A stretch of 64,000 nt of DNA from Brachyhypopomus gauderio. Taxonomy: Eukaryota > Chordata > Actinopteri > Gymnotiformes > Hypopomidae. The DNA lies in contig NC_135211.1 of the NCBI RefSeq assembly GCF_052324685.1, positions 11,954,110 to 12,018,109 of the forward strand, given 5' to 3'. Below, piece after piece: positions 37,401 to 60,325 of the stretch. Within the stretch, counting starts at the first letter, position 1, and each line of letters starts with the position of its first letter. The notes under the pieces are model-generated. The model made no database searches. It saw only the letters and a list, made by a program, of their open reading frames with translations, and had not been told where the DNA came from. Both the position numbers and the translations under genes were made by a program.

Positions 37401-40400
37401 CCTGTGGAAGCTGATCCAGCATCAGTGACGGGCTCTGCTGGGACTTGGGAGAGCAGCTGCCATCTTTATAGACCCAGCAGGTCTAACGGGTGCTGGTCTG
37501 GTCTGTGTTGCATCGTGTTACCTGGTGTGGGGGTTGGGCTGATCTGAAATGATTTGGGGAAGGCTTGAAGATTTTGGGGGTCACTAATATGACTTCTATA
37601 TGCTTAAGTTGCTTTATGGAGTCATTTATTTTAAAAAGGGGAAAGGGATTCACCTGTCCTCAGTTTATAGGTCTTGTTCATTCACCTGTTGGCAACACTA
37701 CGGAGTGCATTAGTGAGTAACTGGATTCTGCACAGATGGTTGCCGTGTTGGGTTGATTTTTTTCCCCTCTGTGGCTCATTTGGCTGAGAACACTACAATC
37801 TGTGCATGGTCTTACGCACGTTTGCTTTTGTGAAGTGCATACTTGCATACTTCAAATTTCAGTATGCAAGTATGAAGTTCAAAAATCTAGTAGTTCATTT
37901 TCACATTCAACTAATTTGTCCCCAATCGTTTCTGTGCCCTGCTGGTTTTGGAATTTGTTTTCCCACTTAAAAAAAGTAAAAGTCTTCTCTCATTTGCCAT
38001 GGAAATTGTTTTTTCATGCACCAGTGTTTGATTTGAATCCCATGTTCCTACAGAAGCTCCCTGTACTGCCTGTACCTGTGGACTGGTGATTTGCTCCTCT
38101 GCTCTGCTGGGGCCGGTGTGATTCACTAAAATGCATCTGTGTGTGTCTGGGGCAGATGTGGGCCGTATGGAGTATGTACCTGGAGACATGGTCGTAGATG
38201 ACTCTGACGATGACTTCCAGCTGGAGGAAGAGGAGGTGACTGAAGCCAGGCCTGTGCAGATCGTGGTGGCGGACGAGGAGGCCCACGAGTTTGAGCTGGA
38301 CGAGCAGGCCCTGGAGCGCCTCCTGCTGCAGGAGCACGTCCGTGACCTCAACGTGGTGGTGGTGTCTGTCGCCGGAGCCTTCCGCAAGGGCAAGTCCTTC
38401 CTGCTGGACTTCATGCTCCGCTACATGTACAGCCAGGTGAGAGGCAGCCTGGGCCATGACCGGCTTAAACCGGCTTAAAGAGACTTGAGACGTAAACTTC
38501 CTGTATTGGCACGGTAGGCTGTGAAATCACCGCTCCTTTATTCCTCTTGGTTTCCCGTTACCAGAAGCACGATGTGCCCTGTTCGTTCGCAAGGGCGTCC
38601 CGATTTGTAGGGCAGGTGTGGTGGGAGAGGCTATTTGCAGCCTAGCGGTATGAAGTAAATGTTTCCTTGTTGGACCTCTGGCAGGTCTGCCCTCACGTTC
38701 TGCACCTTTCTGGTGATTAGGAGCCCCCACGGTTGGAGCTTCTCTTTGTTCTCTGGGTCGGCTGGGTGTTTGGGATTGGAGCTGCTGCTGTCTTTGAGTA
38801 ATGGTTTGATGCTCCGTTTGAGGTGCTCTTGGTATTGGACTCCATCACTCTGCAGTTTGGTTGTTTTGTGGCCTAATTGGAGCTAGTAAAACAATTCCTT
38901 AAAAATAAAAGGTAAATACTAAGTATTACTTGGTTCTAAAATTACCTGAATATGTCTGAAATGACTGTCCTCTACAACATGTAGCAATGCGTCAGTCATG
39001 AGCAGTGTTGCGAATAACGCCGTTAAAAATAACGGCATTAGGTAACGTCGTCATTTTGTCAGTAACGGGATAATATAATTAGTTACTTTTCTTGTCGTTA
39101 CAACTCCGTTTACGTTACTGGTCATTAAAAGCGGTGCGTTACTATATATTGATATACTAATGCGAGCGGACCGCTGCCCAGGCTAGTGAGGAGTAACAGA
39201 TCTCGATAGGTAACAGTTCTCGGTGTAACACCTGTTTAACTTAACAAGTCAGTAAGCGATTGTCTAAGGCAGCGTTATGATAGCCAATCAGAGCCAGTGT
39301 TTTTACACGCGCGCCGAAGCACGCGAGTGACACGACACAAACGGAGAAGAGGTCGAAATGTCAGGTGCAAGCTGAAGAAAACTAGAACTTTCAAGGCGAT
39401 ATAAACATTATTTAAGAAAATACTTGAAGTTCCTGAATGTCTACCAGACTGGGTATTTGATTTATTTAATTAAGAATAGAGGTTTTATTGTTAAGTTTAC
39501 TTCTGTTGTAAACAAACCAGTTGCTTCAGGTTGAGAGAATTTCATTTCATTTCATAGATGTAAATGCACTTTATATAGTGTAACTGTTTACTTTTGCTTT
39601 TTTTTTTTCCAAAGATTTGGGATTTTAAAGGATTTTATCCTGCACTGGTCTGTGGATGTGCAATAAATATCAAAAGTTAAACAATTTTCTGATCTACTCA
39701 TTTCAACTGACTGTGAAAACTGCTTTAAAAAAAACTTAATTAATTGGCATATAACCTTTTTTTAACTGTAACGCAAATAGTTACTTTCCCTGGTAATGAG
39801 TTACTTTTTTTATAGAGTAATTCAGTTACTAACTCAGTTACTTTTTTGAACAAGTAGTGAGTAACTATAACTACTTTTTTAAAGTAACGTTCCCAACACT
39901 GGTCATGAGTGTCAGCCAGTGTTTATAATGCTGGCCCCAAATAATACAGCATCTTCCATTAGCTTTTGTGTCCCACCCACCTACCGATGGCCTCCTCCTA
40001 ATGGATGCATCTTGAATTGGTTTAATTTGATTTGGTCAGTTGGTGTCTACTCTGTGGCTGGTTTCCAGCCTTTTTAGCTGCCACAGAAACAGTTAGTGCT
40101 TCTGCGCTTCACCTCTGGTCACTCCTGTGGTGTGATGGGATGGACATCTGAAGTAGGCGGACCAGACAGGAAGCGCGTGCAGCCAACTCCAGTCACTGCT
40201 GCTGTTCCTTCAGTGTTCACAGTAGCTGTATGAAGGTGTTCTGGGGGTTTACTTCAGTGCCTCTTTATGGAGGGAGAGACTTCTTTAAATGGTGTATTAT
40301 GGTTTTATTATATATATATGCATATAGGATAGGGGTGTGGGTTTTTATATATATATATATATTAATTAGGGCTGGGTATTGATTCAAATTCCAAGAATCG

Positions 40401-43400
40401 ATCCGATTCTAAAGATTAAGAATCGATTTTTTTTCGATTTAATCGATTCGATCTGATTCGGTCCAATTCGGGGTTTAGTGTTATTAAAAATGTATTTGAG
40501 CTGTTTCCTGACTGTGTACAGAAGCAACATGTTAAAACTAGTATTATATCGATATTAATCAGCAAATAGTTACTGGTAGTTGGTAGTTACTGATGGCTGG
40601 AAGACTGGTGAAAAGGGTCATCATAAATCTACCTTCAAGAAAGGTAATCCAGGACAATAAACAGAGGACATCTTTGAGGTGTTTATATCTGCAACAGTGG
40701 GCTCCTACTGGGACACTAACCAGTGCATTATTATTATGATTGAAATAATTAAGAATTCACCCAAAAGCTGTTGCTACCAAATGCATTTTAATTTTAAAAG
40801 TGCTCACACTTAATAAACTGAAAGTATAAAATGTAAACGTGTATTTTTCTTTAAAGTGAGAATATAAGAACAGAACTCTCACGTTACGGTCCCCGACCCC
40901 TCCGTTTTGGGCGTGTTAACGTCGTCTGCGTCTAATCGTCTACGTCGGTGTATCTCCGTGGGTGCGGGTGCGTCTTGTGATAGTCCTCACCTATGGCTCG
41001 TCTCGTAATCACGTGGGGTTGATGTGGTTTGTCTATTTAATTTGCTCTCGCGCAGCGTCCTGTGCTCGTCGTTGTTTGAGTCACACATGTTCTATGTAAA
41101 CGTGTTTTATGTGCGCTGTCTGCGCTTCGGTAAATGTAATAAACAACTATTTGGAAAGTGCAAAGGATTCTGTCTCGTCCATCGCCTTGCGCCCAACGTT
41201 ACAAGAACATTTTAAACTTTTTTTAAACTGTAAAAACACTGGGTAAACGGTCAGTGACACGGACCAACTGTAAATAGTCACTGACACTGGATAAACTGTC
41301 CTTCTGTTTTTAGATTTCCGATTTGACTATCGTCGTTACCGGCACTTTCCGACGCCAAGTCGTTTTACAGTTAGTTAGACCGAGCACGCCTGCGTGAATT
41401 CAGTGATGAGACGGGGGTAAAAGTTCACTAAAAAAATCGATCTTTGGACGTACGAATCGATAATCAGATCATCATATGCGAATCGATTCTGAATCGGAAA
41501 ATCGATTTTTTCAACACAGGCCTAATATATATATATATATATATCTCTATCCACACCCCTATATGCATATATATATATATAATAAAATCTTGAGGGGGAG
41601 AGAGATGTATACTAATTTGCTGAGAGCACACGGTCCAGTTAACAGGACCCTGACATGCCTGTCATTGCCTCTACAGTGACCCGAGTTGAGGAGGAATCCG
41701 TTTGATTGGTTGGTGGACACATGTGCATGCGAGTGAGTTGCTAGGGTAGAAAGGCTGGTCTGAAGCCCCCCCCCCCCACGCAGAGGGGAGAGAACAGTTG
41801 CTGTACTTAACCCTGCAAAACACTTATGGCAAACCTTTTGTCTGATAACACTTTCATATGTCGCCAGAAGAACCGTTTGTATTGCGTTTCACCATGAAGG
41901 GTCTTTTTTTTTTTAACCATGCAAGCTGCTGTTTTTAAAACGTATCCTCTTAAAGTGTCAGCCTGCATAATTGCTAATTGTGTGTGCGCGCGCGCGTGTG
42001 TGTGTGTGTGTGTGTGTGAGATGGACACACAGCATCAGCAGCACTGAAGAATGCTGAAAGGCTGGTTTATCTTCGCATTTCTGAAACTACTGTTTGTTTC
42101 TGTTTGGTTTATCTAACCCTCTTCCTGCATCCCCAGACATCCAGCGTGTGGCTGGGCGGAGACGATGAACCTTTGACGGGCTTCACCTGGAGGGGCGGCT
42201 GTGAGAGGGAGACCACTGGCATCCTGGCCTGGAGTGAAGTGTTTGTGGTGGAGAAGCCGGATGGCAGTGAGGTAAAACGACACCCGCCGCCATCACGCCA
42301 CTCCATCTAACGCTGGCGTGCAGGCTGAACTATGACTTGGTGTAGGAGCGAGCACAAGCAGTCGTGAGACCATCTGATGTGGACATAATACATGCAACAC
42401 TGGATCGTGCTGTAACAGTGCGGTGAATTCTTTGTGCCAGGGGTTGAGAACTTCTGAGAAAACTATCCAGAGTAACTGGAATGAGTGATCAGATGATGTA
42501 GTGAGATGGTGTACGTTTCCTGTAAGTGGGCCTGCGGGTGTGTGTGTTCACAGGTGGCCGTGCTGCTCGTAGACACGCAGGGAGCCTTCGACAGCCAGTC
42601 CACCATCAAGGACTGTGCCACGCTGTTCGCCCTCAGCACCATGACCAGCTCTCTGCAGGTCCGTCCTCCCAAACCCCCACCTGATGCAAACACCAATAAA
42701 CAATAAACCCCCCCCCACCCCCACCCCCTGACTCTGTGTTGTGTCTGCAGGTTTACAATCTGTCCCAGAACGTGCAGGAGGACGACCTGCAGCATCTTCA
42801 GGTGTGTTGGGGGACACTTCAGTGCGAGACTGTCGAGTGTCGTCGTTTTTACATCCTGACTAAATCCAGTTTTTTCTGTTGTACCTACAACTAGTCAACA
42901 GTGTTTTTTTGCTTCCTGCAAAAAGTACCTGTTCATTTTGTATTTTTCATGCTGAATCCAAAAATGTTTTCAGAATTTCTCACACCTGTTTTGTTGCAGT
43001 CTACTTGCTTGCCACTAAATATAGTATGAAACAGGGCTAGCATGGAAAGTGAATGTGTTCTGTTAATAAACTCTCCTTAGGTTACTGTTTAGGTTACAGA
43101 CTGTTCCCTTAGATAATTGGGTGGGTGGGGGAGATACCCCAAAGTCTTTGTGTGATTGGATGTCTTGATGTGTGCAGCTTTTCACAGAATATGGAAGACT
43201 CGCAATGGAAGAAAACGACGGAAAGCCATTCCAAGTACGCTGTGTATTCAGTAACCCCCGCCCCCAATTGTTTTATTGGTCATTGTATTGCTACCATGTC
43301 TAATACCTAAATAGTAGTGTTCTCCTTTCAATAATAATTCCTTAGATTTGTGCAATGCTACTTTAAGTGAATCCTTTTCTTCTCTATATAGTCCCTAATG

Positions 43401-46180
43401 TTTCTCATAAGAGATTGGAGTTATCCGTATGAACACGAATATGGGCTGGAAGGAGGAAACAGCTTTCTGGAGAAAAGGTTACAAGTATGTGGTTTCTTTT
43501 TTCTCTACAGATTTGATAAAGAATCACTACAAAAATGTAGTTCCTTCTCCTTGTGCTAAACACTGCACATGTATGCTTTATTGCGAAAGTAGTGGTGTGG
43601 CGTTCTTAAGAAAGTAACTGCTGACGATATGTCTGTCTGAAACCATAACCTATGCACTCCATCTGATGTCCTACATGGAAGGCGGTGATATCGCAGTGTT
43701 GAATGCTTTCTGCACATCTCGAGGGTGGTGTGGAATATTTCACGCAAACTTGCACGTCTCCGGTTTGCCTCGAGTTCAAAGCCTTCCTTTATGACATCAC
43801 ATCCTGTTTTGTCCGCGCTCCTTTCTCAGGTGAAGCAGAACCAACACGAGGAGCTGCAGAACGTTAGGCAGCACATCCACTCCTGCTTCTCCAACATCAG
43901 CTGTTTCCTCCTCCCGCACCCTGGCCTCAACGTGGCCACCAACCCTCGCTTTGACGGCAGATTGAAAGGTGGGGACCGTCTGCCCCCTGGTGGCTGACTG
44001 TTGCCATCACAAAGGGAATGTGAAACGCTTTGTAAGCATGATCAGACTGCAACTGGGAAACCAGACCAGCCACTGCAACTCGGACGACACATTTTTCACC
44101 GACGCGTGTTTGTACTTTTCTAGAGCAAAAGTGAACCGTCGGTTATACGTTGTATTCAGAGCACAGGCCTCTTAACTTGAATTATTCATTTACTTTTTAT
44201 TTAAATCCCCAACTGGGTCATGTGATGAGTGAAGATGAAATTAAGACTAACTTTGCTTCTCTCTCTCCCCCCCCCCCCCCATCTCCTTTCCACAGACATT
44301 AATGATGAATTCAAAAAGGAGCTAATCAATCTGATTCCATTGCTACTGGCCCCAGAGAACTTGGTGGAGAAAGAAATCGGGGGTTCCAAAGTGACGTGTC
44401 GAGATCTTGTACAGTATTTCAAAGTAAGAGTCTCTACTTTTAAATGTCCTGTTTCTACTGTTTAATCTATCTTTAGATCTGTGCCCTAACGCCTGTGTTT
44501 GACCCCAGGCCTACATGAGAATCTATCAGGGTGAAGAGCTCCCTCACCCAAAGTCCATGTTACAGGTATGTTTGGTTATGGCTGTTAACCAATCACGGCC
44601 TGAATTTTACAACTTTTGTACTTGGTGTCGGTACAATGATCTCTGGTGCAGATAAAAGACACTTGAGTTTGAATGAACTTGAATGTATCAATAGTATTTT
44701 CTTTGTTTTTGTGTATTTTAAGGCAACCGCTGAAGCGAACAACCTTGCAGCAGTTGCAGGCGCTAAAGAGAGTTACAACAAAGGCATGGAACAGGTAAAC
44801 ACATTTTTCTTACTTTTATTATGTGGTGCGGGTTCAAAGGTTTCATGCCATAGACACAATTATACATGTCCCTCTGTGGTGGAAATTATTTTCTCAATTC
44901 CGATGTTGCTGACGGTGAATGACCCAAATTAAGATACCTGGTTTCCCATTTTCAGTTGGCTAACGCGGTGTATATGGGTAATGTAGTTGCGGGGAGCGTT
45001 TGTAGTTCATTCCTCCGTGGTGACCTCGCCTGCTCTGCTCCGCCCCCGCAGGTGTGTGGAGGAGATAAGCCGTACATCGCCCCCAGCAACCTGGAGCGCA
45101 GCCACCGGGAGCTGCAGCAGGCCTCCATACGCCAGTTCTGCGCCGTCAAAAAGATGGGCGGGGAGGAGTTCTGCCGTCGCTACCAGGAGCAGCTGGAGGC
45201 GGAGCTAGACGAAGCCTACGACAACTTCGTCAAGCACAACGACGGAAAGAACATTTTCTACGCGGCGCGCACGCCCGCCACTCTCTTCGCCATCATGTTT
45301 GCCATGTACGTGGCCTCGCTGGTGACGGGCTTCGTTGGCATAAACTCTGTAGCGACGCTGTGCAATCTCGTCATGGGCGTGGCGTTGGCGTCCCTGTGCA
45401 CCTGGGCATACGTCAAATACTCAGGGGAGTTCCGGGAGGTGGGAGTCTTCATCGACCGGGTCGCGGAAACCCTCTGGGAACAGGTGGGTGTGTTCGGAAG
45501 CATACGGGTCTCTCCTCTCCACGTTCTGTTCCCTTTCCTCTGTTCCCTCTTATCCCTCGATTGAATTGTGTGTTACTTTCTCACTGCTTTCATTGGCTCT
45601 TCTGCTCATCTGTATTCATAAAGTTTCCCAGTGTAGGAGTGGAGAATCTGAATAAACATGCCTCCGTCTGTGATGACGTTGGTCACCAGAAACTGTTCTT
45701 GGTGTAGGGAAACTCACCTGGGCTCCCCTGTGCTTCGTCTGTGGAGTCTCGTAATCCTCAACCACAACATTTTTCTCCTCACGTTACGAAAAGCAGCTGA
45801 CCGCTGTTCTGTGCCAACCCCCATTTCCATTATTACCACAGCATGTGTATCGGCACTGTTTTTGGATATTGAGGTTTGTTTGGAAGCCTTTCTCATCCCT
45901 GCTTTCCTCATTCTTCCTGCTAATTTCTCACCTGTTTTCTTCTTTTCACTATGTTTAAACAGAGGACTCCAAGGAAGGTGAGCTCTCTGTCTGGAGTTTG
46001 TGTTTCTAGTTTTGTTTCGCACCCCTCCTCTCTCCTGCGCTCCTTGCTGACGCTCTTTCCTTCTTTCAGGTGTTCTCCAAGCTCTTTGAGGTCGCCAGGA
46101 ACAAGGTGGTGCTGAGCGCCCTGCTGCCTACCCCGCGGAAGAGACTGTCTTCAAACAACAACGTCAAGAAGAAAAACTAG
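34401..46180 (+). CDS. atl2: Atlastin GTPase, closest to atlastin-2
   Basis: ER-membrane dynamin-like GTPase that fuses ER tubules. Exons: 34401-34473, 38156-38436, 42137-42271, 42554-42658, 42751-42801, 43178-43234, 43392-43484, 43830-43968, 44296-44423, 44509-44565, 44723-44794, 45052-45483, 46070-46180. All junctions are GT-AG and phases agree, giving 577 residues. The P-loop GAFRKGKS is at 98-105, switch/G3 DTQG at 170-173 and the G4 RD pair at 241-242. A helical middle region is followed by two adjacent membrane segments at about 474-494 and 497-518 and a short cytosolic tail ending VKKKN. The acidic N-terminus and [20 protein letters not shown] favour ATL2 over ATL1 or ATL3. The start ATG has a good context (aagATGG). 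Introns 1 and 2 are each about 3.7 kb; intron 2 is full of transposons. Paralogue assignment is from memory. Confidence 0.9.
37192..37440. repeat. 62-bp minisatellite, four copies
   Basis: Units begin ggcccat at 37192, 37254, 37316 and 37378 and differ at only a few bases. Each unit contains the small palindrome ctgatccagcatcag. The array lies in atlastin intron 1. The unit length is not a multiple of three, so it is not a coding repeat. Confidence 0.93.
37838..37874. repeat. Short perfect hairpin
   Basis: Arms catacttgcatact (37838-37851) and agtatgcaagtatg (37861-37874) are exact inverse copies around a 9-base loop. It lies about 280 bp before atlastin exon 2. The stem is shorter than a usual microRNA precursor. 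Confidence 0.75.
39003..39901. mobile_element. hAT-type non-autonomous element, 899 bp
   Basis: Ends CAGTGTTGCGAATAACG and CGTTCCCAACACTG are inverted repeats of the widespread CAGTGTTGGG hAT type. The 8-bp duplication gtcatgag is perfect at 38995-39002 and 39902-39909. It contains no transposase and lies in atlastin intron 2. Confidence 0.95.
40367..41524. mobile_element. Non-autonomous hAT-like element with nested LTR
   Basis: The left end tagggctgggtattgattc and right end ending aacacaggccta are diverged inverted termini. Both subterminal regions are rich in AATCGATT motifs, typical of a common fish hAT family. Flanking 8-mers are AT repeats (6 of 8 identical), so the target duplication is not decisive. 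It contains the solo LTR at 40877-41203. Confidence 0.7.
40877..41203 (+). mobile_element. Solo LTR, 327 bp
   Basis: The 5-bp duplication agaac is present at 40872-40876 and 41204-41208. The ends read TCTCACGTTACGG and CCCAACGTTACA, so the first dinucleotide has decayed from the usual TG. A TATA-like sequence near 41031 and AATAAA at 41138-41143 give promoter and poly(A) order on the plus strand. No internal retroelement sequence remains. The family is not identified. Confidence 0.8.
43980..43993 (-). promoter_or_regulatory. CTCF-like site at atlastin exon 8 donor
   Basis: On the minus strand it reads CCACCAGGGGGCAG, a full match to the CTCF core. It begins 11 bases after the exon ending at 43968. 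Confidence 0.5.
45963..45977 (+). other. atl2: Candidate 15-nt atlastin microexon (RTPRK)
   Basis: The pyrimidine-rich tract ending tttaaacag is followed by AGGACTCCAAGGAAG and then the strong donor gtgagc. It is in frame (phase 0 on both sides) with the exon ending at 45483 and the final exon at 46070. It would add RTPRK, giving 582 residues. The following intron would be 92 bp. TPRK is a CDK-type consensus and recurs in the final exon. Confidence 0.55.
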
Positions 46181-48777
46181 CGCTGACCTACTCTGCACCC
46201 GCACTGCTGGCCCGCCCCCTGCCCCGCCCATATCCCCGCCCCTTTTTAAGACTTCTCACCCTGATGAGTGCAGCCTCAATGACCCGCTGGATTGGGATTT
46301 AAAGACAAACTGCTATGTATACCTGATTCACTTGTTTTGTAGGATGCAGGTTGGCACTTTTATCATCATGTTTCGTTGCTCTCCCCCCCCCCATCTTACT
46401 GAGCTGACGTGTGTTTTTGGGGAAAGGAGGACTGTGAACCCTCCCACCCATATATGTCCACTGGTCATTGTACTCGAATATGTCTTTATTATGCTTCATG
46501 TTGTTTTGACTATCATGGTTGTGTGTTGTTTCTTTCATCATTCCCAGATCTTAAATTTTATTACACTATAAGCATTCCTCCAATCCCCCCTCCCATCGTC
46601 TCTTCTTGATTTGTAGTGTCTCTCATCTTTTCCATTTCTTCTATTTTTCTTCCCTTCCTCCTGTTAGTTAGTTTGGTTTCCTCTCCTCAGGTGTGGCAGG
46701 CTCTGGGTGCTGGTTGTGTGGAGAGCGTTGGGTACCATGTAACGGCCACACCGAGCGTGCGGTGGCCCATCTAGGCCGGGCCACCGTAGAGCCAAGGTTT
46801 ACGCCATGTTTACCGCACACCAGTGCGTTCTCTCATCCAAACACTCAAGATGCTGGTGATGGCTTCTCCCCCTGTGGAAAAACACAAAGGCACTGGCCCT
46901 GTCCTTCAGGAAATGACCCCGTGACCCATCTTCTCGACGATGGTTCCACTCTCCAATGGCCCTCAGTAGGATGTGGGCTCTCTTCCACTGGCCAATCCAA
47001 GGCCTTTTAGGGGTTTCACTCGTGGTGTTAATGGGTAATACACCAGCTATTTCTCAGATCGGAGCCATTAATTTTACTGTCTATTGGTAAAATTATTAGC
47101 CATTTTAATTTCACTTTGTTACACTTTTTTTTTTTTTTTTTGAACAAATATTTGAGAACCACTCTTATTTACAAAATCCATATCTTACATTCCACAGTAT
47201 TATGATTGTGTGCAAAGAATGAGCTGTACCAGTGATGGTGACATCAGATAGTGAGGTTTCCTGGTTCAATGTTGCTTCTGTAGGCCTACCAAACTGTTTG
47301 CTATCTCTGCTGTATAAGAAAACGGTGACATTATGCTTCTTTGATAATTCCATCCACAAGGTGACAGCCATCATATGCTATCCTGTACAGTATAGATTTT
47401 TTTTAAAACTAGGGCATGTGTATGGAAAATAAATGTGTAATTTAAGATTTTCTATAACTTTTTTTTTTTTGGGAGGGGGGGATGGATAGTTGGATGAACA
47501 GCTGGTTTTGTGGTAGGCCGATGTGCGGTTAATTTAAAGGAATGCTTTTGTGATTTGTGTAAATGTCAGATGAACAAATCTTTCATTATATAAATATAAA
47601 TATATATATACATACATGAAATACTCTGCCTTGAGCTCCACAATTCCATTCTTGCTGGTGCAGCATTGGAATTTGGAATGTTTATATTTCACTTGTTTGG
47701 TTTCATTTTTAAAGTTATTTTTTTCTTTAATTTATTTTTCAATACAAGATTAAAATGAACCACTGTATATCAAAGAATCTCTTGCCAAGCAATTGCACTT
47801 AATGTCGAACAGTTGATTCAAGAAGTGAATCTTATGATGACTAGATCTTGCGTCTCGTCATTTAAGATATGAAAATGTGGATAGAGGGTCTTATGAATCC
47901 TGCTGTAGTTGCTCAAAACCTCACCAAATGCTCAATGTCTTGCTCTATTCTACGAGAGAGAAGTCCATTATAACACGATGCATTGTAGTGCGTTATTGTT
48001 GAAGTGGCTCTAAGCCACTGGGCTCTTGAGCTTTGGTCTGTGAGACTGTTCACTGAACATTTTTCAGATCAGCCAACCTCAATTCATTTGTGTCTGAAAT
48101 CTGAACTATTAGCAAATGTTTATTAACAAATGTTTATTTTTCAAGTATTGGTAAAGGAACAATCTCGAAGATTCCATTATCAACTATATAAAATTTCAAT
48201 AACAAAACAAAAGCAACAATGTCAGAGGTCAGCTTGTCAAATTACAGACCAACCAGAATATGTAAATAATTCCTAAACCTGGATCTGATGCATTTATGAT
48301 TAAGCACATACATATTTATGAGGAGATCAAAGATAGCACCAATGCATCCACCCTATTCGACTGACCCATCCTTCTAGGTGGGTGTTTGTATGAGGTTTTC
48401 TCTTTCTTCTCTTGGACTAGATCTTGTTGGAGATCTGACTATGGCTCGTGATAGCTACTTGTTTGCAGAGTTGAGTTCCAGCACACCTGGCTACAAACTA
48501 AGAGATGCAAGCCCAGATGAACTGGATCAAGTGTCTTCTAAACAGAACGGGAACCAAACTCTACAGGCCATTAGATCTACAGGGTCGGTACCCCCGATAT
48601 AGTTGTTTTTTGTAATTGTACAGTACTAGAGTAACATGCTTGACTTAATTTGTGAACTTGTTTTTAATGTTAGCTCAATAGTCAGAAATCTTGTCCATGG
48701 TTTTGATACCAGTTGATGTTTTTAACCACCAACATGCAACTGCCATAATGTACCAGTAAAATGGACAAAGAAATAAA
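46181..48777 (+). other. atl2: Candidate atlastin 3' untranslated region
   Basis: AATAAA signals occur at 47428-47433 and 48772-48777, and T-rich UTR-like sequence lies between. If the distal signal is used, the UTR would overlap the first unassigned exon at 48378-48583. Confidence 0.45.
48378..48583 (+). CDS. Candidate exon 1 of 2, unrecognised
   Basis: The acceptor acccatccttctag is followed by a 206-nt open frame in phase 0 containing MARDSYLFAELSSSTPGYKL and SPDELDQVSSKQNGNQ, then a weak donor after ACAGG (gtcggt). Codon choice looks protein-like and the product is Ser/Thr/Gln-rich with no membrane segment. It ends in phase 2, which fits the candidate exon at 49266. I do not recognise the protein. 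It could be an alternative atlastin tail, since phase 0 fits the exon ending at 45483, or part of another gene, or chance. Confidence 0.3.
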
Positions 48778-49265
48778 GGTATTTAATTTGCAAAAAGGAA
48801 ACTGCGCAAGGAATCTAAAGCTCAGGAAATGTATGTTATGGAAATTCTACACAAAGCAAGCGACAGTAAAAATAATTGAACTATGGGTCCTTAATGTTCA
48901 TATAGTTTATAAATATATTATGGAAAGCATGATTTCAGCAATAAAAGTATGCAAAAACTGAATGTATGTATTAGCACTACATTAGTACTGATGACCTTGC
49001 CTTATTCTTTTTCACTGGTCAGGATTATCACTGTGAAAGTAATAAGCCTTGTTGCCACAGCAACAATACAAAAGGAAAAAAACACCTTCAGTGTCGGATA
49101 CTTTCATCTGATCATTGCAAGCAATTCCAGAGTTCTATCTCACAAGTCTAAAATTGTAGGGAGATTACCAATGTGTGTAAAATTATTCCAATTCTTCCTA
49201 AATTTCTGAGAACTCCTCCAACTCTTCTGAGCCAATCGAATGTTTTTTTTTTTATCCTCCAAAAG

Positions 49266-49443
49266 TATTGCTGTTAAACGATTGGTTGATGGATCTACGC
49301 CCACTGCAATTCCTTCATCCAGTCAGTTCAGTCATGATCAGTTACACAGAGGGGAAACGGCTCAGAGGAGCTCTACCCAGAATGGTGGAGCCAGTCCTGC
49401 ACCTATGGCTCCCATACGTATTCACCCAACCGGCAGTTCATGA
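49266..49443 (+). CDS. Candidate exon 2 of 2 with stop, unrecognised
   Basis: After a long T tract and the acceptor ccaaaag, a 178-nt frame runs to TGA at 49441-49443. It encodes IAVKRLVDGSTPTAIPSSSQ and then a Ser/Gln/Pro-rich tail ending RIHPTGSS. Its phase (one base completing a codon) matches the donor at 48583. It lies about 180 bp from the loxl4 stop codon on the opposite strand, so it would be antisense to the loxl4 3' UTR. Function unknown. Confidence 0.35.
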
Positions 49444-49622
49444 GAGTTGATCCAGAAACACCATCAGCCCCTAATGTGTTCATCCGTAGCCCCACTCTCC
49501 TCCATCCCCTTCCCCTCTGTCCGCAAGGAAGATGAGAGGATGATGAAAGAGAAAGTCCCATTTTTGGTTTTTTGGTTTTTTTTTTTGGTTTTTTTTTGCA
49601 TTCCCAGATCCTTTGCTCCCTG

Positions 49623-60325
<10,703 letters not shown>

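Larger units (their letters stand above)
40307..41585. repeat. AT-rich palindrome split by a transposon
   Basis: The left arm (about 40307-40340) has (AT)n, then gcatatagg and ggggtgtgg. The right arm (about 41548-41585) carries the inverse, ccacacccctatatgc then (AT)n. Without the insert the arms would form a hairpin of roughly 90-120 bp. Confidence 0.7.

Noticed and set aside
41024-41215. 63-residue plus-strand ORF
   Set aside because: Lies inside the solo LTR and crosses its poly(A) signal; no protein resemblance.
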